Positions 1 to 31,500 are shown, counted from the first letter of the stretch. The stretch: 64,000 bases of DNA from Istiophorus platypterus (GCA_016859345.1 CM029129.1:18520946-18584945); one strand, 5' to 3'. Numbers and translations are program-made. The notes: generated by a model from the sequence alone, not told the origin.

Positions 1-534
1 AAAGCTCTTAAAGGTCTACCACCATTACCTGCTCAGCACCAAACAGCAGACATACAGAGTTGGTGAACAGAGTAGAACATTTAGCAACTAAAGAACCAGA
101 TATTTCCCTCGGGGGTTGGTAGAGACTGAAAACAATGGTAAAAAGAGAGTGGCTATTGGACTTAAGTTCACCAGGTGGACGAAATTCAACTCTGATGTCC
201 ATGAATGATAATGTTTCTTTGTAACTGCTGGATTTGTAAGTAAGCAACTGTTTGCAAACAAGTTCTAAATATCAACTTAAAAGGTGATGTGTCAAAACTG
301 TGAACCTTGTCTCCCCTGCTCTCAAAGTGGGTTTAAAAAAAAAATTACATATTACATGTTTAAACTGAGATGACTTTGATTTGGTGTTTGGAAAATTGTC
401 ATTGAAAGTCAACCACTAAGCAATCATGGCTGTCCTTCACTCCCCTTACCACACTCTTCTTTCACCTTCCTAGTTTGCATCTGCATTGTAAATTGCATTG
501 TCACTAACGTCCTGCCTCCTCTCTCATTGTTCAG

Positions 535-18661
<18,127 letters not shown>

Positions 18662-19021
18662 GCTAAAAAAGAAGAGGAAGATGCCGTGTCTACGCTAAAG
18701 TTGTGGAGGAATGACGTAGGAAAGAAAATATGGACATTGAACTTTTTAAACTTTTCATACGGCGAATCTCCCTACTGTTACACAAATCCACACACTTGCA
18801 TATGCCACATGCACACTACATCAATACATCCGTATCATCAGCTGTGGTTTGTTGCATTGTGTTGCATTGTGATGATGTTCACCACATTAAGTAGAAATAA
18901 TTTTAACTAAAAACAAACAAAAAAAAGGATCACTTCTTGTAAATAGTCTCTTATGTCTGTTTCATGTTCTGTTGTTGTGTTTGATGCTGACTGGGGGGAT
19001 GCTGTAAAGCCTTTACCCAAC

Positions 19022-19085
19022 AATATTATTATTATTATTAATATTATTATAATAATTATAATTATAATAATAATAATTATTATTG

Positions 19086-19128
<43 letters not shown>
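19022..19128. repeat. ATT microsatellite in pds5b 3' UTR
   Basis: Imperfect (ATT)n of about 105 bp, pure toward the right end, ending at the ATTAAA signal. Confidence 0.9.
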
Positions 19129-19280
19129 AGTGCTCCCATAAAGCAGTATTGCTTTTCAATCTTCCCTCCTTGCCCCACTTTTAAAAACTGAAAGAGATTA
19201 ACCATTATCCTTTTTTGTGATCTTGTGTCATTTTACTTTAAAAACAAACACACTTTTTTGTTTACAGCTATGTATATTAA

Positions 19281-19321
<41 letters not shown>

Positions 19322-19658
19322 CATGTATTTAAAAATTAAAAAAAAAAAAAAAAGTCCAAAACCTGTCCAAATGTAGAGTTGCCTCTGGAAAAGATTGTAG
19401 TGTGTGTCTCATTTTTAGGTTTGTATTTACTGATAGAAGTCATGAGCAGCTGTGGTTGTAGTGTTTGTCACTGCTGATTAACTTGGCTTCACATCCACCC
19501 AGTCAGATCCTCTGTTGTATCAATATAATTCTCTATAAAACCTGATATGCTGGATTTCTCTTTTATTTCGCCTCGAAGTCTTAGATGAAGCTGCTCACTT
19601 GTCCCTGTCAGCCGGTTTCTTTCAGGTCTTAGGCAAACAATGCAGAAGACTATAGTTT

Positions 19659-19664
19659 AATAAA
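19659..19664 (+). terminator. Candidate pds5b polyadenylation signal AATAAA
   Basis: Canonical hexamer in plus orientation about 1 kb after the pds5b stop, followed by a T-rich stretch. ATTAAA at 19124-19129 is the upstream alternative. Confidence 0.4.
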
Positions 19665-20464
19665 ACCAAGCCTGTTCGCTTTAATTTGGTGTTTCACGTC
19701 AGATGAGATATGTTTTGAGCCTGTTTGTACCAGAATCCCTTTGGAAAGGTACATTTTTTTTCCATCTATAATTGTTTTTTGTTTTTATTTTTTGTTTGTT
19801 TGTTTAAAGCACTGCCTTTAGTCACCACCACCATCCGCAATTACTTTAAAAATTTCTCAGCATGAGCAGCTTTTTCATTGTTTTTATTTATTAGAAATTG
19901 TGGGGACTGGGAATTACTGTAGCTTATCTGTTAGATTAGACCATTAGAGCTATTATTGTTAGATCATTTTGTATGTACTCAACTTGAAAAGTAGAAAAAT
20001 GAATCGCTAATCCATCGGTGTATCCAATAACTACCCACTGTACACAAACAATTGAGTTGATGGATCTTTTATCTGTTGTCAGGCCAAAGACAAAAAAAAA
20101 AGCAAAGGGACATGACGGCTGCTAAAGGTTTTGAAGCCTCGCAGCCCACCAGAAGGAATTCATTCATTCATACAGTAAAGGTATTACTGTACAACACAGC
20201 TCACACTACAAACCAGAAGAGTAAAAAAAAAAAACCTTGTGTGTATTTGTGTATGTGTGCAAGCGTGCGCATGCATATGTATGTATGTATATGTGTGTAT
20301 GAACGTGTGTGTGTGTGTCTGTGTGTACATGTATGCTTTTCTGTGTTATATATGGAGACTTGCAGTACTTTACATCATTTATGCACGTACGCTTAGATCT
20401 GTACTTTCCAGTGCAGTGCAACTCGGTGGAAAAAACTCCCACGCACCACGATCTGGCCCTGGTT

Positions 20465-20489
20465 GTGATCCATGACCGGTCGTGATCAC
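20465..20489. repeat. Near-perfect palindrome centred on ACCGGT
   Basis: The arms GTGATC...GATCAC flank a central ACCGGT, with one unmatched base between the arms. It lies in a GC-rich island of an otherwise AT-rich intergenic region, about 2 kb upstream of the kl start codon. It could form a hairpin or be a dyad binding site. Function is unknown. Confidence 0.6.
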
Positions 20490-21309
20490 ACGGCACTCGG
20501 GCTGCCGGGTGACTTGTTTTCCTCCGCGAGATAAACCGCCTGCCTTTTCTAAATGAATGAATTAGGACCCTCTTCACCTCTGTCACTCGCTGAGTTGTAC
20601 AACATTGATCAGGCGTCCCCGTAATAATGCTGTTGGTCACCTGGGTTTCAACCAAAGAAGTCTGAGCTTTTCTAAATTGTTATTTCTGAGAAACCGATGA
20701 ATGGGTTTTTGTAGTTTTTGGTTTGCAAATTCTGTGACCTTTGATATTTAAAAAAAGTTTGTACAGGTATCAATTTTAACCAGGATATTGGTAGATTCAG
20801 TAGGCCAGTGGGAAGATGCAAGTATTACTTGAATTTGTGCAGTCAAATGGGCTTTGGCAGCTGAATAAACTATGGGGTGCAGGGCAAACAAAACTTGTGG
20901 AGTGTTGTGACAAAAATCAACTCACAACCAAACCACTGGCCCTAAAGAAACCCCTTTTTTATCCCAATACCATAAAACGTGATTTTAAAAAGAGAAAAAG
21001 ATTATAAATTTGTCTTAAGGACATGACTGTAACTTATTTTCATATTACTTGACATTTATATTTTGAATGCATTTGAATGACCAAACTGTAAAATTCCCAG
21101 CCTGCAAAGGTCGCCAGTATTTTGCATGTGATATGATAGAACTTTTGTTGACAGCTGATCACATTAAAAATTTTTTTAATGTATAGATAACAAAACAGTT
21201 AATCTGCGGCTTTATATACTTCAAACCTCATTCACAGTTTTAGCGCTGTAACTCAGGGATTTCCTTTATTTGTTGTTATCGATTAAATTGATGTTTACTT
21301 GTTTTGGGT

Positions 21310-21505
21310 CTATAACATACCAGAGCACTATGGTAAATGGCCATCATAACCCTAGAGCCCCTGCTTTGTCAGACCAACAGTTTAAAAACACAAATTTACG
21401 AGTTTAAGAGGCATTTTTGCTTGAAAAATGACCTTGACAGTTAATCTGTTGATTTCTGTCAAGCACTTAATCCACTAATCATTTCAGCTCTACACAGTTT
21501 AATAT
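21310..21505. repeat. Dispersed teleost repeat, GACCAACAGT family
   Basis: Shares the phrase TTTGTCAGACCAACAGT with the copy at about 38390-38665 and ends in the same 'attaatc...tcagctct' style seen at about 27935-28205. I recognise it as a very common percomorph interspersed repeat; its class is not assigned. Confidence 0.5.
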
Positions 21506-21839
21506 TTGTAGCTGTCTGCTCTCGTCCTTGATGCATTTTGATCTATATATTTCAAAGCTGAAGTTATACATTTATGGAAGTTATAGGTGTAAACTACTAC
21601 AGGCTCAACACAGTTTGCAGTTCAACTGTCCAGACTAACCGTACCTTTTCGACCTGGGGGGGTGTCCACAACTTCTTGTTCCCACCTCCTCAGATATTTA
21701 TGCAGGTGATGTGTGGCCCCAAGATGGTAAGAGGCCTGAGTTTCCAAGCAACCGAGTCCAGTGCAGGAAGATAAGGAAGTTAATGTGACCGTGGTGCAGC
21801 AGAGTACACTGGTTCTGCTGTTTGCATACACCCCCCCCC

Positions 21840-21874
<35 letters not shown>

Positions 21875-22065
21875 ACACACATCCACCTTCATCCTCATTT
21901 TTGCCTGCATGCCCTCCTGGCTGAACTTGATCCGGTGAAAAATGCAGATGGGTTTTTGGTGCTCTTGACATGTGACATTTAAATGGAGTTATGAGATTAT
22001 CTGCCAACTGAGGATTTATGATAATGGCGCTGTTACTGAGATTGCATGACGGCTTTTGCACCTGG

Positions 22066-22068
<3 letters not shown>

Positions 22069-22104
<36 letters not shown>

Positions 22105-22135
22105 TTCTCCGTCTCTCTCTCTCTCCCTCTCTCTC
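22069..22135. repeat. CT microsatellite upstream of kl
   Basis: Imperfect (CT)n tract of about 65 bp, some 400 bp upstream of the kl start codon. It is polypyrimidine on the plus strand. Confidence 0.85.
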
Positions 22136-22528
22136 TAAATGAGCTATTGCCAAGTTCAGGTGAAATTGCTCTTTTTTTGTAGGAAAAGATAAACTGAGGC
22201 CAGAGCGGGCAGAAAAAAAAAAGATTTAATACAAGCGCTCCAGATTTATCCCTTTAGTTGAGATTGAAACTAATCTGTCCCTGCTCTGCGGAGGATTTAT
22301 CCTTTTGGGGCTCTTGACATCATGTTGTGCCAGGAGACCTTCGTGCGTCAGGTGCTTTAGCTAATAATTGATAGATTTGGAGAGGCGGCGTGTTCGTGGG
22401 TTCACAGCTGGCTGGCCGCGCTCCACAGTCCGCTGTTTTAATCCCTTGGAGCCTCCGAGAATGGTTAAGTGAAGATTATAGTCGCCCCCCAAAAAGAAAA
22501 AAATCCGAGGGCAACAGAGGCAGGCGCC

Positions 22529-25500
22529 ATGAGTGGTCTGCTCGCCCTTTTGACATTTCTCGCCCTCACCTCCGCGGCCGCCAAGCCCAACGCGGGCCTC
22601 AAAACGTGGGGACGGTTCGGTAAGCTGCCCTATCCCGGAGACAAGGCTTTCCTCTACGACACCTTCCCCAGGGACTTCATATGGGCGGTGGGCACGGCGG
22701 CGTACCAGGTGGAGGGCGCGTTCGAGAAGGACGGCAAGGGCCTCTCCATCTGGGACACTTTTACGCGCGGCGGGAACCGGATGGCCACCGGGGACGTGGG
22801 CAGCGACAGCTACCACAACGTCCACGCCGACGTCCGGGCCATCAGGCAGCTCGGGGTCAGCCACTACCGGTTCTCCCTGTCCTGGTCCAGGATCTTCCCC
22901 AACGGCACCCGCGGGAGCCACAACGAGATCGGCACCAACTACTACCGGACGCTCATCAGGAGGCTGAAGGAAATCCGCGTGCAGCCGGTGGTCACGCTCT
23001 ACCACTGGGACCTGCCCGACCACCTGCAGCAGACCCTCGGCGGCTGGAGCAACCCGGAGCTGGTGGGGATATTCAGGGACTACGCCGACTTCTGCTTCCA
23101 GACCTTCGGGGACGACGTCAAGTACTGGATCACCATCGACAACCCGTTCGTGGTGGCGCGGCACGGGTACGGCACCGGGGTGGTGGCCCCCGGGATAAAG
23201 AACGACCCCGACCTCCCGTTCCGGGTTGGACACAATCTGCTCAAGGTCAGTAAAAGTTTGACGAGATCAGGATGAGTGTTCACCGCAGCTTTTCTTTTGT
23301 GACTTTAATTCACTGCTTATAAAAGTGACTTAATGACAACGCTTTACTGCGACCCCCCATTTAGCCTTCATAAGCCACAGACAGTCATGTAATAAATGGC
23401 ACACAACACACTTGTATGTATTGTAGGCAGATATCAAGTGTCAATTAATGTATTGTTTTTTAACTTAAACTCATTGTATGGGCGCTCATGGGTGAAGGCT
23501 GGTGTATAAACAGATAATGAATCATTTTATAACACAGTTGTAATAATGTAAAATGGATTTTTATGGCAGTAGTCATAATTGTTGACAAATCATTTACATC
23601 GTAGACACTTAATAGTCCTTTTATCTGTTTTTAGCTACATTATAGTGTGTTATAAACGTTTATAATGTGTTTGTGTAATTTTTATATGGAAGAAGGATTT
23701 AAATCCTTTAAATGACTGTAGCAAATACAACAAATACACAACACACCAAAGCATATTCAGCATCCTAAAAGTAAAGTAGGTTGGTAAAGTGCAGAATGGC
23801 CCTTTACTATATGCACTGCTCATTATTATTGTGCATTCTGTGTATTATTGTTGCAGCGGGTGGAGCGATGGCAACCTACTTTATATTTTTCTGGAAATTG
23901 GTGTGATAATGAAGATTCATACATTATGAAAATATTAGAATAAAGTACAAGTATCTAAAAAAGAAATTATCTTAGTACAGTAAATATACTCTCCACCACT
24001 ATCAATGTCTACTTTATTGTATTTTTGTATCTTTTTTCACTTTAGAATTGTTTTATTTTTTTAATCTTCTAATCTCTATCAGTCTTTTTTTTTTTTTTTC
24101 ATTTTGATCCCTACCTTTTTATTTTGAGGTGCGCAGATTAAATCAAGTCTGACTGATGGGTCTCCTTCATCTTCCTCAGCCCCCGCCTTCTCCTTACATC
24201 ATCATTTTTACACCTGTCATCCTCTGCCACCTCTTCTTCTCCTTCCCCTTTATCTGTCGCCCATCATTTCTCTTTCTGTCCATCTCACCTCCAGGCTCAC
24301 GCGGCCGCGTGGCACCTCTACAACCTACACTACCGAACCCGTCAGCGGGGCAAGCTGTCCATGGCGCTGGCCTCCCACTGGATCAAGCCCAGTCGCACCC
24401 GCCTGGAGAGCCTGCGGGAGTGCCAGTGCTCCCTCGACCACGTCCTGGGCTGGTTCGCGCGGCCGCTGTTCACGGATGGCGACTACCCTCCCTGCATGAA
24501 GGCCAGGCTGGGCTCGCGGCTGCCCACCTTCACGCGGGAGGAGAGGGAGCAGGTGAGGGGAACGGCCGACTTCTTTGCCCTCTCTCATGGGGCGGCCCTC
24601 AGCTTCCAGCTCATCAACGACAGCCTTAAGTTCGGGCAGCAGGAGGATCTGGACCTGAGGATGCTGCTCTACTGGGTCAACGCTGAGTATGACAAGCCGC
24701 CCATCTTTGTGGTGCAGAGTGGTTGGTAGGTTTACATGTCGTCTTGGTTGGTCTGGACATCCGTGATGTTCTTGGGTGTTGTTCTGGTGGTTTTCTGTGT
24801 CGTGGAACATCTTGTTTTCACCGCCCCTCAACACAGGTATGTTCTCGGCAACACCAAGACAGAAGACCCAAAACACATGTACTACCTTAAGAGGTTCATC
24901 GCAGAGGCACTAAAATGTGAGCAACAACAGCATGAAGATTTCCAATATGGACATGAATCATTTTACATGAAGCTGAATTCTCCAGTTAGGAAAAGTAGCG
25001 ACGTAAGTCCAGGCCATGGGTCTGTCTGTGTTCTGCCTTACAGCAATTGTCATAGATGGAGTGAATGTTATCGGATACACAGCCTGGTCCCTGATCGATG
25101 GCTTCGAGTGGCACAGAGAATACGGGATACGCCGGGGACTTTACTACGTCGACTTCAACACTCCCGACATGAAGAGGGAGCCAAAGACATCTGCCACCTT
25201 CTACAGGTCAGTACTACAATTGAGTGTTGATTTCGACGAGGGATGAACAGTGTCTGATACCAAAAACAATACCCCCTTTTTGGGGTTTCTTTAATTGCAA
25301 TGCAACTGCAGAGTACGATTCCTTCTGCAATGTTCCATCATCATACCATCAGAGTAGCACTGTGGCACAGATGCAAATGTCTTAAAAAAAAAAAAAAACT
25401 CATTACAGCTGGTTCTTACTTTTGACTGAGTGTTTTCAAGTATCTGTCGTCAGTGAAGGATCTGTGAATAAGCTCAAAAGCAGCAGAAAGTTATTTTTGA

Positions 25501-28500
25501 TAAACCTGTTGCCTCGATTTGCTCATCCATTTTTCAGCTGCAGGTAAATAATTGAAAGCTTCCCTGTACCACTGCTGCTTCAGTGGTAAACAAGTTTTTT
25601 TTTTTTACAAGTATCAAAAGGGATATCTTCTCCTTTCAGTCAACAAGTGTTTTCAGACATTCACTGTAACCTTCACATTTAAAACAAGATGTAAACAAAT
25701 CTGTATATTTCATGAATTATAGACAGCATTGGTTTAAATCGTATTTTAATTACAGATACAATGGCCAAATTATGCAGCCTTGATTAAATTGTCGTACATG
25801 TATGTAACTAGTTCCCAAATTTGGACATTATGGAATGGAAGAACTACAGCTCCTCACTATCTGTTATTCCCAAAGGAACGTCATCCAGAGGAATGGTTTC
25901 CCAGAACTTCCAGAGAACAGGGCAGCACAGGGAGTATTCCCGTGTGATTTCGCCTGGGGGGTGTCTGCCAACTCCATACAGGTATATGTGTTTGTTGTGT
26001 GTATTACTGTTGAGGATGGGATAAGATAGGACCAGTGTTCGTACTGTCCGGGTGTTTGTGGAAGGATTTTGTGGAAGAGTTGAGAAGGGTCGGCTGTGAC
26101 ACAATGAGAATACCTCCTCAGAAGTAGAGGAAACTGGGAGAACGTTAACTATGTATTAATAACATTAATTCACTAATATTTAGCGTTAGGCTGTGTTAGC
26201 AAAAGCAAAAGACAACATTCTTTACTTAACATTAATTCCACTTGTTAATTTTGAACATTAGCTTTGTGTTCCCAGCAAAATGCACACTATATATTTAACT
26301 CAAAGCTCTATTGGACATTTTTAAGGCCTACTATTATTATTCTATTATTTATAGAATGTTGAAATTTCAAAAATAGAGTATTTCCTCTCCTCCTTGACTA
26401 AGTTGCATCGTGTTTTCATTATTTTGAACCTGCAGTTTTCATGGTAAAAGTCCAGCTCGGAACCGCGACGATGATTCATCTCTTAATCATAAACCACATA
26501 ACCTCACGGTGTCTGCCCCGCTCAGCTAAAGCAGCACATGACTGTCTGTTACCACCAATCTGCCCTATTTGGCCTTTATTTGCATTATTGTTTAACGGGT
26601 AAAAACAGATGTTAGAGGATTAGCAAGTGCATGTTTACATTGGTGGGATTTTTTTTTTCTCCCCTGCTTCTCTCTTTGTCATAGGTGGAGACCACGCCCA
26701 ACCAGTTTGCAGACCCCAGTGTTTACCTTTGGAATATCTCCAACAATGGAGCGCTGATGAAGCTGGAGGGCTTCAGTGCACCGCCGTTACGACGAACCAC
26801 ACACTGTGCTGACTACGCCACCATCCGGCAACAAGTCCGTCTTTCCACCAGTCGAACGGTTACCGTTTTGATAGCTTTTATAACACATAAGGCACATTCT
26901 GAGCCCCTGATGTTTACCCTTTGAACCATGTCAAAGTTACAGCTTATTTTCTGATAGTTAAAAACAAATTTATTCCCTATAATCCTGAACTAAAGTCAGT
27001 TTAGGTACTCCATTGACTGAGTTGTCCGGGTGGGAAAAAGGACACATCTATCAAACACATCTGGCAGAGTTCATGTATGGAAAGACAGTGAGGGATCATG
27101 TGCCTGTCAAATCCTTTTTTTCCCTCCTAAAGGAAGAAATATTACCTTGAAAAGAGGCTTTACACCACACTGAATTCCTCATTATTTCTTTATTATCATA
27201 GCATCGTTTAAATTAACATTTTTGTCTCTTAAGGTACATATTTGTAAGATAACGAAAATGTCACAATAAGGTCGTAAACTTGTTCATTCACAGACACAGT
27301 TTACGATCCTGTTCAACCTTACAATGACACTTTCTGGTGTGTAAGAACTTGGCACATATTTGTTCCTTTGAAGGTACAAATGTGTTGTAGGATTTGCTCA
27401 AAAGTTTACTGTTGTGCGCTGCTGTAGGGTATCGCCCCGGCAACAAGCCTCCATACTAAAAAAGTACAGTTTTATTGCTAAGTAGGTTACAATTTTCATA
27501 AACTTGTATGTTTACAGTATATGATGTTTAAAGTTGTGACATGTTTATCTTTCTCCATCTCTTTAGGTGGATGAAATCCGGCAGGTGGGGGTAAACCATT
27601 TCCATTTCTCCCTGAACTGGTCGGCTCTGGTGCCCACGGGCGACGTGGCTCACCCCAACACCACTCTGCTGGGCTACTACCACTGCTTCACCCGTCAGCT
27701 GCTGCAGGCCAACGTCACGCCCGTGGTCACGCTGTGGCACCACACGCGCCAGCGCAGCAGCCTGCCGGCGCCGCTGGACACCGCCAACAAGTGGCTGAAC
27801 AGGTCCGACGCGGGGACAGTGAATTTGGGCGTCAGAGCTCCGGGGCCTTCTAGGTTCAGTGAAATAACACTGAACACTATTTTCATCAGTTAATTAAGTT
27901 TCGGTCTCTTGCAGTTGTCTTTTTTTTGACAGAAAATCATGAAATTGCCCATCACAGATTCCAAACACTCAAATTAACTTGTTCAAACTGCTTGTATGGT
28001 TTTAGAAAAAGTACAAAACCCAAAAGATATTCAGTTTACGATAATAAAAAACTAAAAGAACATTTAAGAAGCCACAGCCACTGAATCTTTGTTATTTTTT
28101 GCTTAAAAAAAAAGACTTCAACAATTTATCATTTATCAAAACAATAAAGTTTTGTTGATCGACTGACTGATTAATCAACTAATCTTTTAAGCTCGACTGT
28201 ATTAAAGCACGGCTGTTACAAAACTACCATATGACTGATACATATATATCACATATGATTCTTCTCAGCACCCGGATAAAACTTCCACATTTGACTTTTG
28301 TCTCAGGGAGACTCCGGAGGCGTTTGCGGACTATGCCAGACTTTGTTATAGAGAACTGGGCGCGCATGTGAAGATCTGGATCACCCTGAATGAGCCCAAC
28401 GACGAGATGGTGAGCTACCAGGAGGGTCATCAGATGCTGCGGGCGCACGCCCTGGCCTGGCACGCTTACGACCGTGAGTTCAGACACATACAGGGAGGAC

Positions 28501-31500
28501 AGGTGAGCAGGACTTCAGGTCTTAAGATTATTGTTTTAAAATTGTTTTATTTAATGTTTATGGGTTCATACGTGTCTGCCTAAATGTTACACAAATAATT
28601 TGAAAGATACTACTTTTATCTAGAAACGACTGTTGCATTAATCAGTCCTTTCCTTTTTGTTGTTGCATCTCAGTTTCCATAGATCATTTTACATTCAGCC
28701 AACCAGCCAGTGTCAGTTCAGCGTTATTGGATTTCCTGCTGAGGAAATTTGTCTGCAATTTTTTTTTAATGTTTTGCTTTTGCTGCTTCTGCTACTACCA
28801 TTTAATTAATTTAATTAAACTCAACTGAATTCAATTTTATTTATGTAGCGCCATATCATAACAGACGTTATCTCAATGCACTTTTCATATAGAGCAGGTC
28901 TAGACCAGACTCTTCATAGTTATCATAGACCCAACATTTCCCCCATGAGCAGCACTAGACGACAGCGACAATGAAAAACTCCCTTTTAACAGGTAGAAAT
29001 GTTGAACTGCCTCGAACAGCTGAGATTAGAGAGAGAGAGAGAGAGGGAGAGACTGGGGGGGGGGCATAGCACAATAATGGGACTAATAGCTATATATACT
29101 AAAATGGCTGATAATATTACTAATAGGACCAAATGAAATGGTAACAGTAGCAATCATAATAATTAAAGCAGTGGGTGTTGAGCAGGCTGCAGCCATGGAT
29201 CCAGACTCAGGAGCACCAGAGGCAGAAAAACTGCAAGAGAGAGGAAGGACATTTAGTAATGAGAATTTTTGAGATGAGTTACTAACTGAATTACTGATGA
29301 ATTACTCTTTGTGATGCAAGTAATGTAAAAGAGAACACTTGATCTTGCACCAGAGGACCTGACAGAGTGTTCTAAAACAGCAGATGATCACCTGCAGCGC
29401 CCTTTTTGGTGTTGTGCCCCAGGTGTCTCTGGCTCTGCACATGGACTGGGTGGAACCGGCCTTTTCGTTCAGCCGTGAAGACGTGGAACCGGCGAAAAGG
29501 GTCTTAGACTTTCGCGTTGGCTGGTTCGCGGAGCCGATCTTTGGCAGCGGGGACTATCCTCTGGGGATGAGGAGCTGGCTGCGTCAACTCAACTCACTTG
29601 AGTACAAACACTTCATACATCAGTACAGTTACTGTGTTAGCCAGAGAACAAATTTAACTGTTTACAGTCACACTGAAGACATGTTAACAGAGGATCTAGC
29701 TCCTGTAATTGAATGTATTGATGTATTTCTGTGTGTAACAGGATTTAAGGGGCAGACTTATACTGGGATTATTCAAATTTAGCATTTTTAGCCATGCTAA
29801 TGGCATGGTTCCTTAGATAAGCCACTCTGGTCCAGACTGAAATATCTCAACAACTTTAGGTGGATTCCACTGAAGTGTTGTACTGACATTCATGGTCGCC
29901 AGAGGATGAATGGCTTTGATTATCCCCTGATGTTTCTTCTAGTGCCGGTTTTGAACCGTCATAAAATTTGACATCGGAATGGAGCTAAAGCAAATAAATG
30001 GATCAGAGCCAAAACTAATTTGCACCTCTTAAATACTACTGTTATGACATCTCATATATAAGAAGCCATCTGTTCTGTGTGTGTTTCCACAGCCTGCCAG
30101 TCTTCAATGAGGAGGACAGACAGCTGGTTAAAGGGACGTACGACTTCTTTGCCATTAGTCACTTCAGCACCAAGTTGGTGACACATGCCAAGGAAGACTC
30201 GTAAGATTGAAATAATTTTTTTGCCTTTATTTTGATAGTGGCACAGAAAGGAAACAAGGAGGGGGAAAGAGGACTATGACATGCAACAAAGGTCCCCGGT
30301 TAAAATCGGACCAGGGGCATTGAGGTTACATGATTTGCGTCTTACACACTGCTCCACTGGACACCCCCCCTTTTATAGTTTGTAAGAATTCTTAACTGTC
30401 CCGGTATTAAATGTAGCTCAGTGAAGTTTAACACAAAACAAGTTGCCCTGATGTAGTGATACGTCCAGGATTTTTTAAGACATGAGATTACAGCCAATAC
30501 TGAGATTCCGAATCATCTCCATGTCTGCAGATACACCTACACGGCAATGCTAGAGGTCCAGCACATGATCGACACCACGTGGATCATGTCCCCGAGGCCC
30601 GTGGTGCCCTGGGGTCTCAGGAAAGCCCTGAACTGGGTGAGAGTGGAGGGGTCTGAGTCACTGTTTGTTTGGTGGCTGGTTCTGATATCGACTTGATTTG
30701 TCTTGTTTGGTAGGCGAGCTGACAGGGACACAGTAAAAGGTGAGAACTACACTAGGAGACAGGTGGCTCATGCAGCGTTAGATTGAGGCAAACACATTTA
30801 ATTTTATCCTGTAGCTACTATTCTCATGACCAAATGTTTTTAAGTCCCCTTCGACTCAAAAATGTGATGTTTTTTTTTTTTTTAACCGATTCTTCACTTG
30901 GATGTTTGGCTTTATCTGTGCAGAACGACATATGTGCAGAACACGTAAATTCTCAGTACACGGACACTGAGAATGGACTTTTCTGTGAAGTAGGAGAAAT
31001 TTTTGCAGTGAACAATGTTTGCATATTGAGAAAGGGGTAGATGTGAGTTTAAGAATTTTTAAAGTTTTTTTTAATTCTTTTTATGGAAAAACTGTAATAG
31101 ACACAAAATATTATTTAAAGTTGAGTATGTTTAAATATCTTTAAACATATCTTGGAGGTGTTGGTATAAAAGTAACACTTCCCCTCTGCTGTGAAAGGTG
31201 AAGGAGCACTACTGTGACGTACCTGTCTATGTGATGGCCAACGGGGTCCAGGAAGACCCAGCCCGCTTCAAAGACAGCCTAAGAGTCTACTACCTGTACA
31301 ACTACATAAATGAGGCGCTGAAAGGTGAGAATACAAACACACATTTTTCCGCTGAGATATTATAGAATGAATGCTAAATATTTAGGGGCTGTATATTGTT
31401 ATAATTGCATTTGTGTGCTAAGTAATCAAACCCTTGGTGGTGACTAAAGTTTTCCGCCCACACTCGTCAACAACTTTCACTTTACGGCGTCTGCAGAGCT

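Larger units (their letters stand above)
18662..19690 (+). other. pds5b: pds5b 3' UTR (approximate)
   Basis: AT-rich sequence follows the stop with no further coding match. It contains an ATT-type microsatellite at about 19022-19128 and a T run at about 19284-19317. Possible polyadenylation signals are ATTAAA at 19124-19129 and AATAAA at 19659-19664. The 3' end is inferred from the later signal and could be earlier. Confidence 0.5.
19691..22528. other. pds5b-kl intergenic region
   Basis: No exon was recognised. It holds TG-rich microsatellites near 20230-20330, a GC-richer block at about 20400-20650 with a palindrome at 20465-20489, a dispersed teleost repeat at about 21310-21505, a C-run/CA microsatellite at about 21831-21873 and a CT-rich tract at about 22069-22135. 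The last few hundred bases become GC-rich and should contain the kl promoter and 5' UTR. No TATA box is obvious. Confidence 0.6.

Noticed and set aside
1..534. Search for the preceding pds5b exon (encoding the stretch before NIAWV)
   Set aside because: No frame in this stretch resembles it; the sequence looks intronic, so the upstream exon is outside the window.
22469..22528. In-frame ATG 60 bases upstream of the chosen kl start
   Set aside because: It would put 20 charged residues before a clear signal peptide. The downstream ATG has better context and places the hydrophobic core correctly.
22361..23233. 290-residue open frame on the minus strand opposite kl exon 1
   Set aside because: It is the antisense shadow of GC-rich kl exon 1, Val/Pro/Gly-rich with no recognisable domain. 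The plus frame matches Klotho.
24721..24731. Apparent stop codon TAG after SGW in kl exon 2
   Set aside because: A strong donor (TTG|GTAGGT) precedes it, and splicing to 24837 restores SGWYVLGNTK in line with human Klotho.
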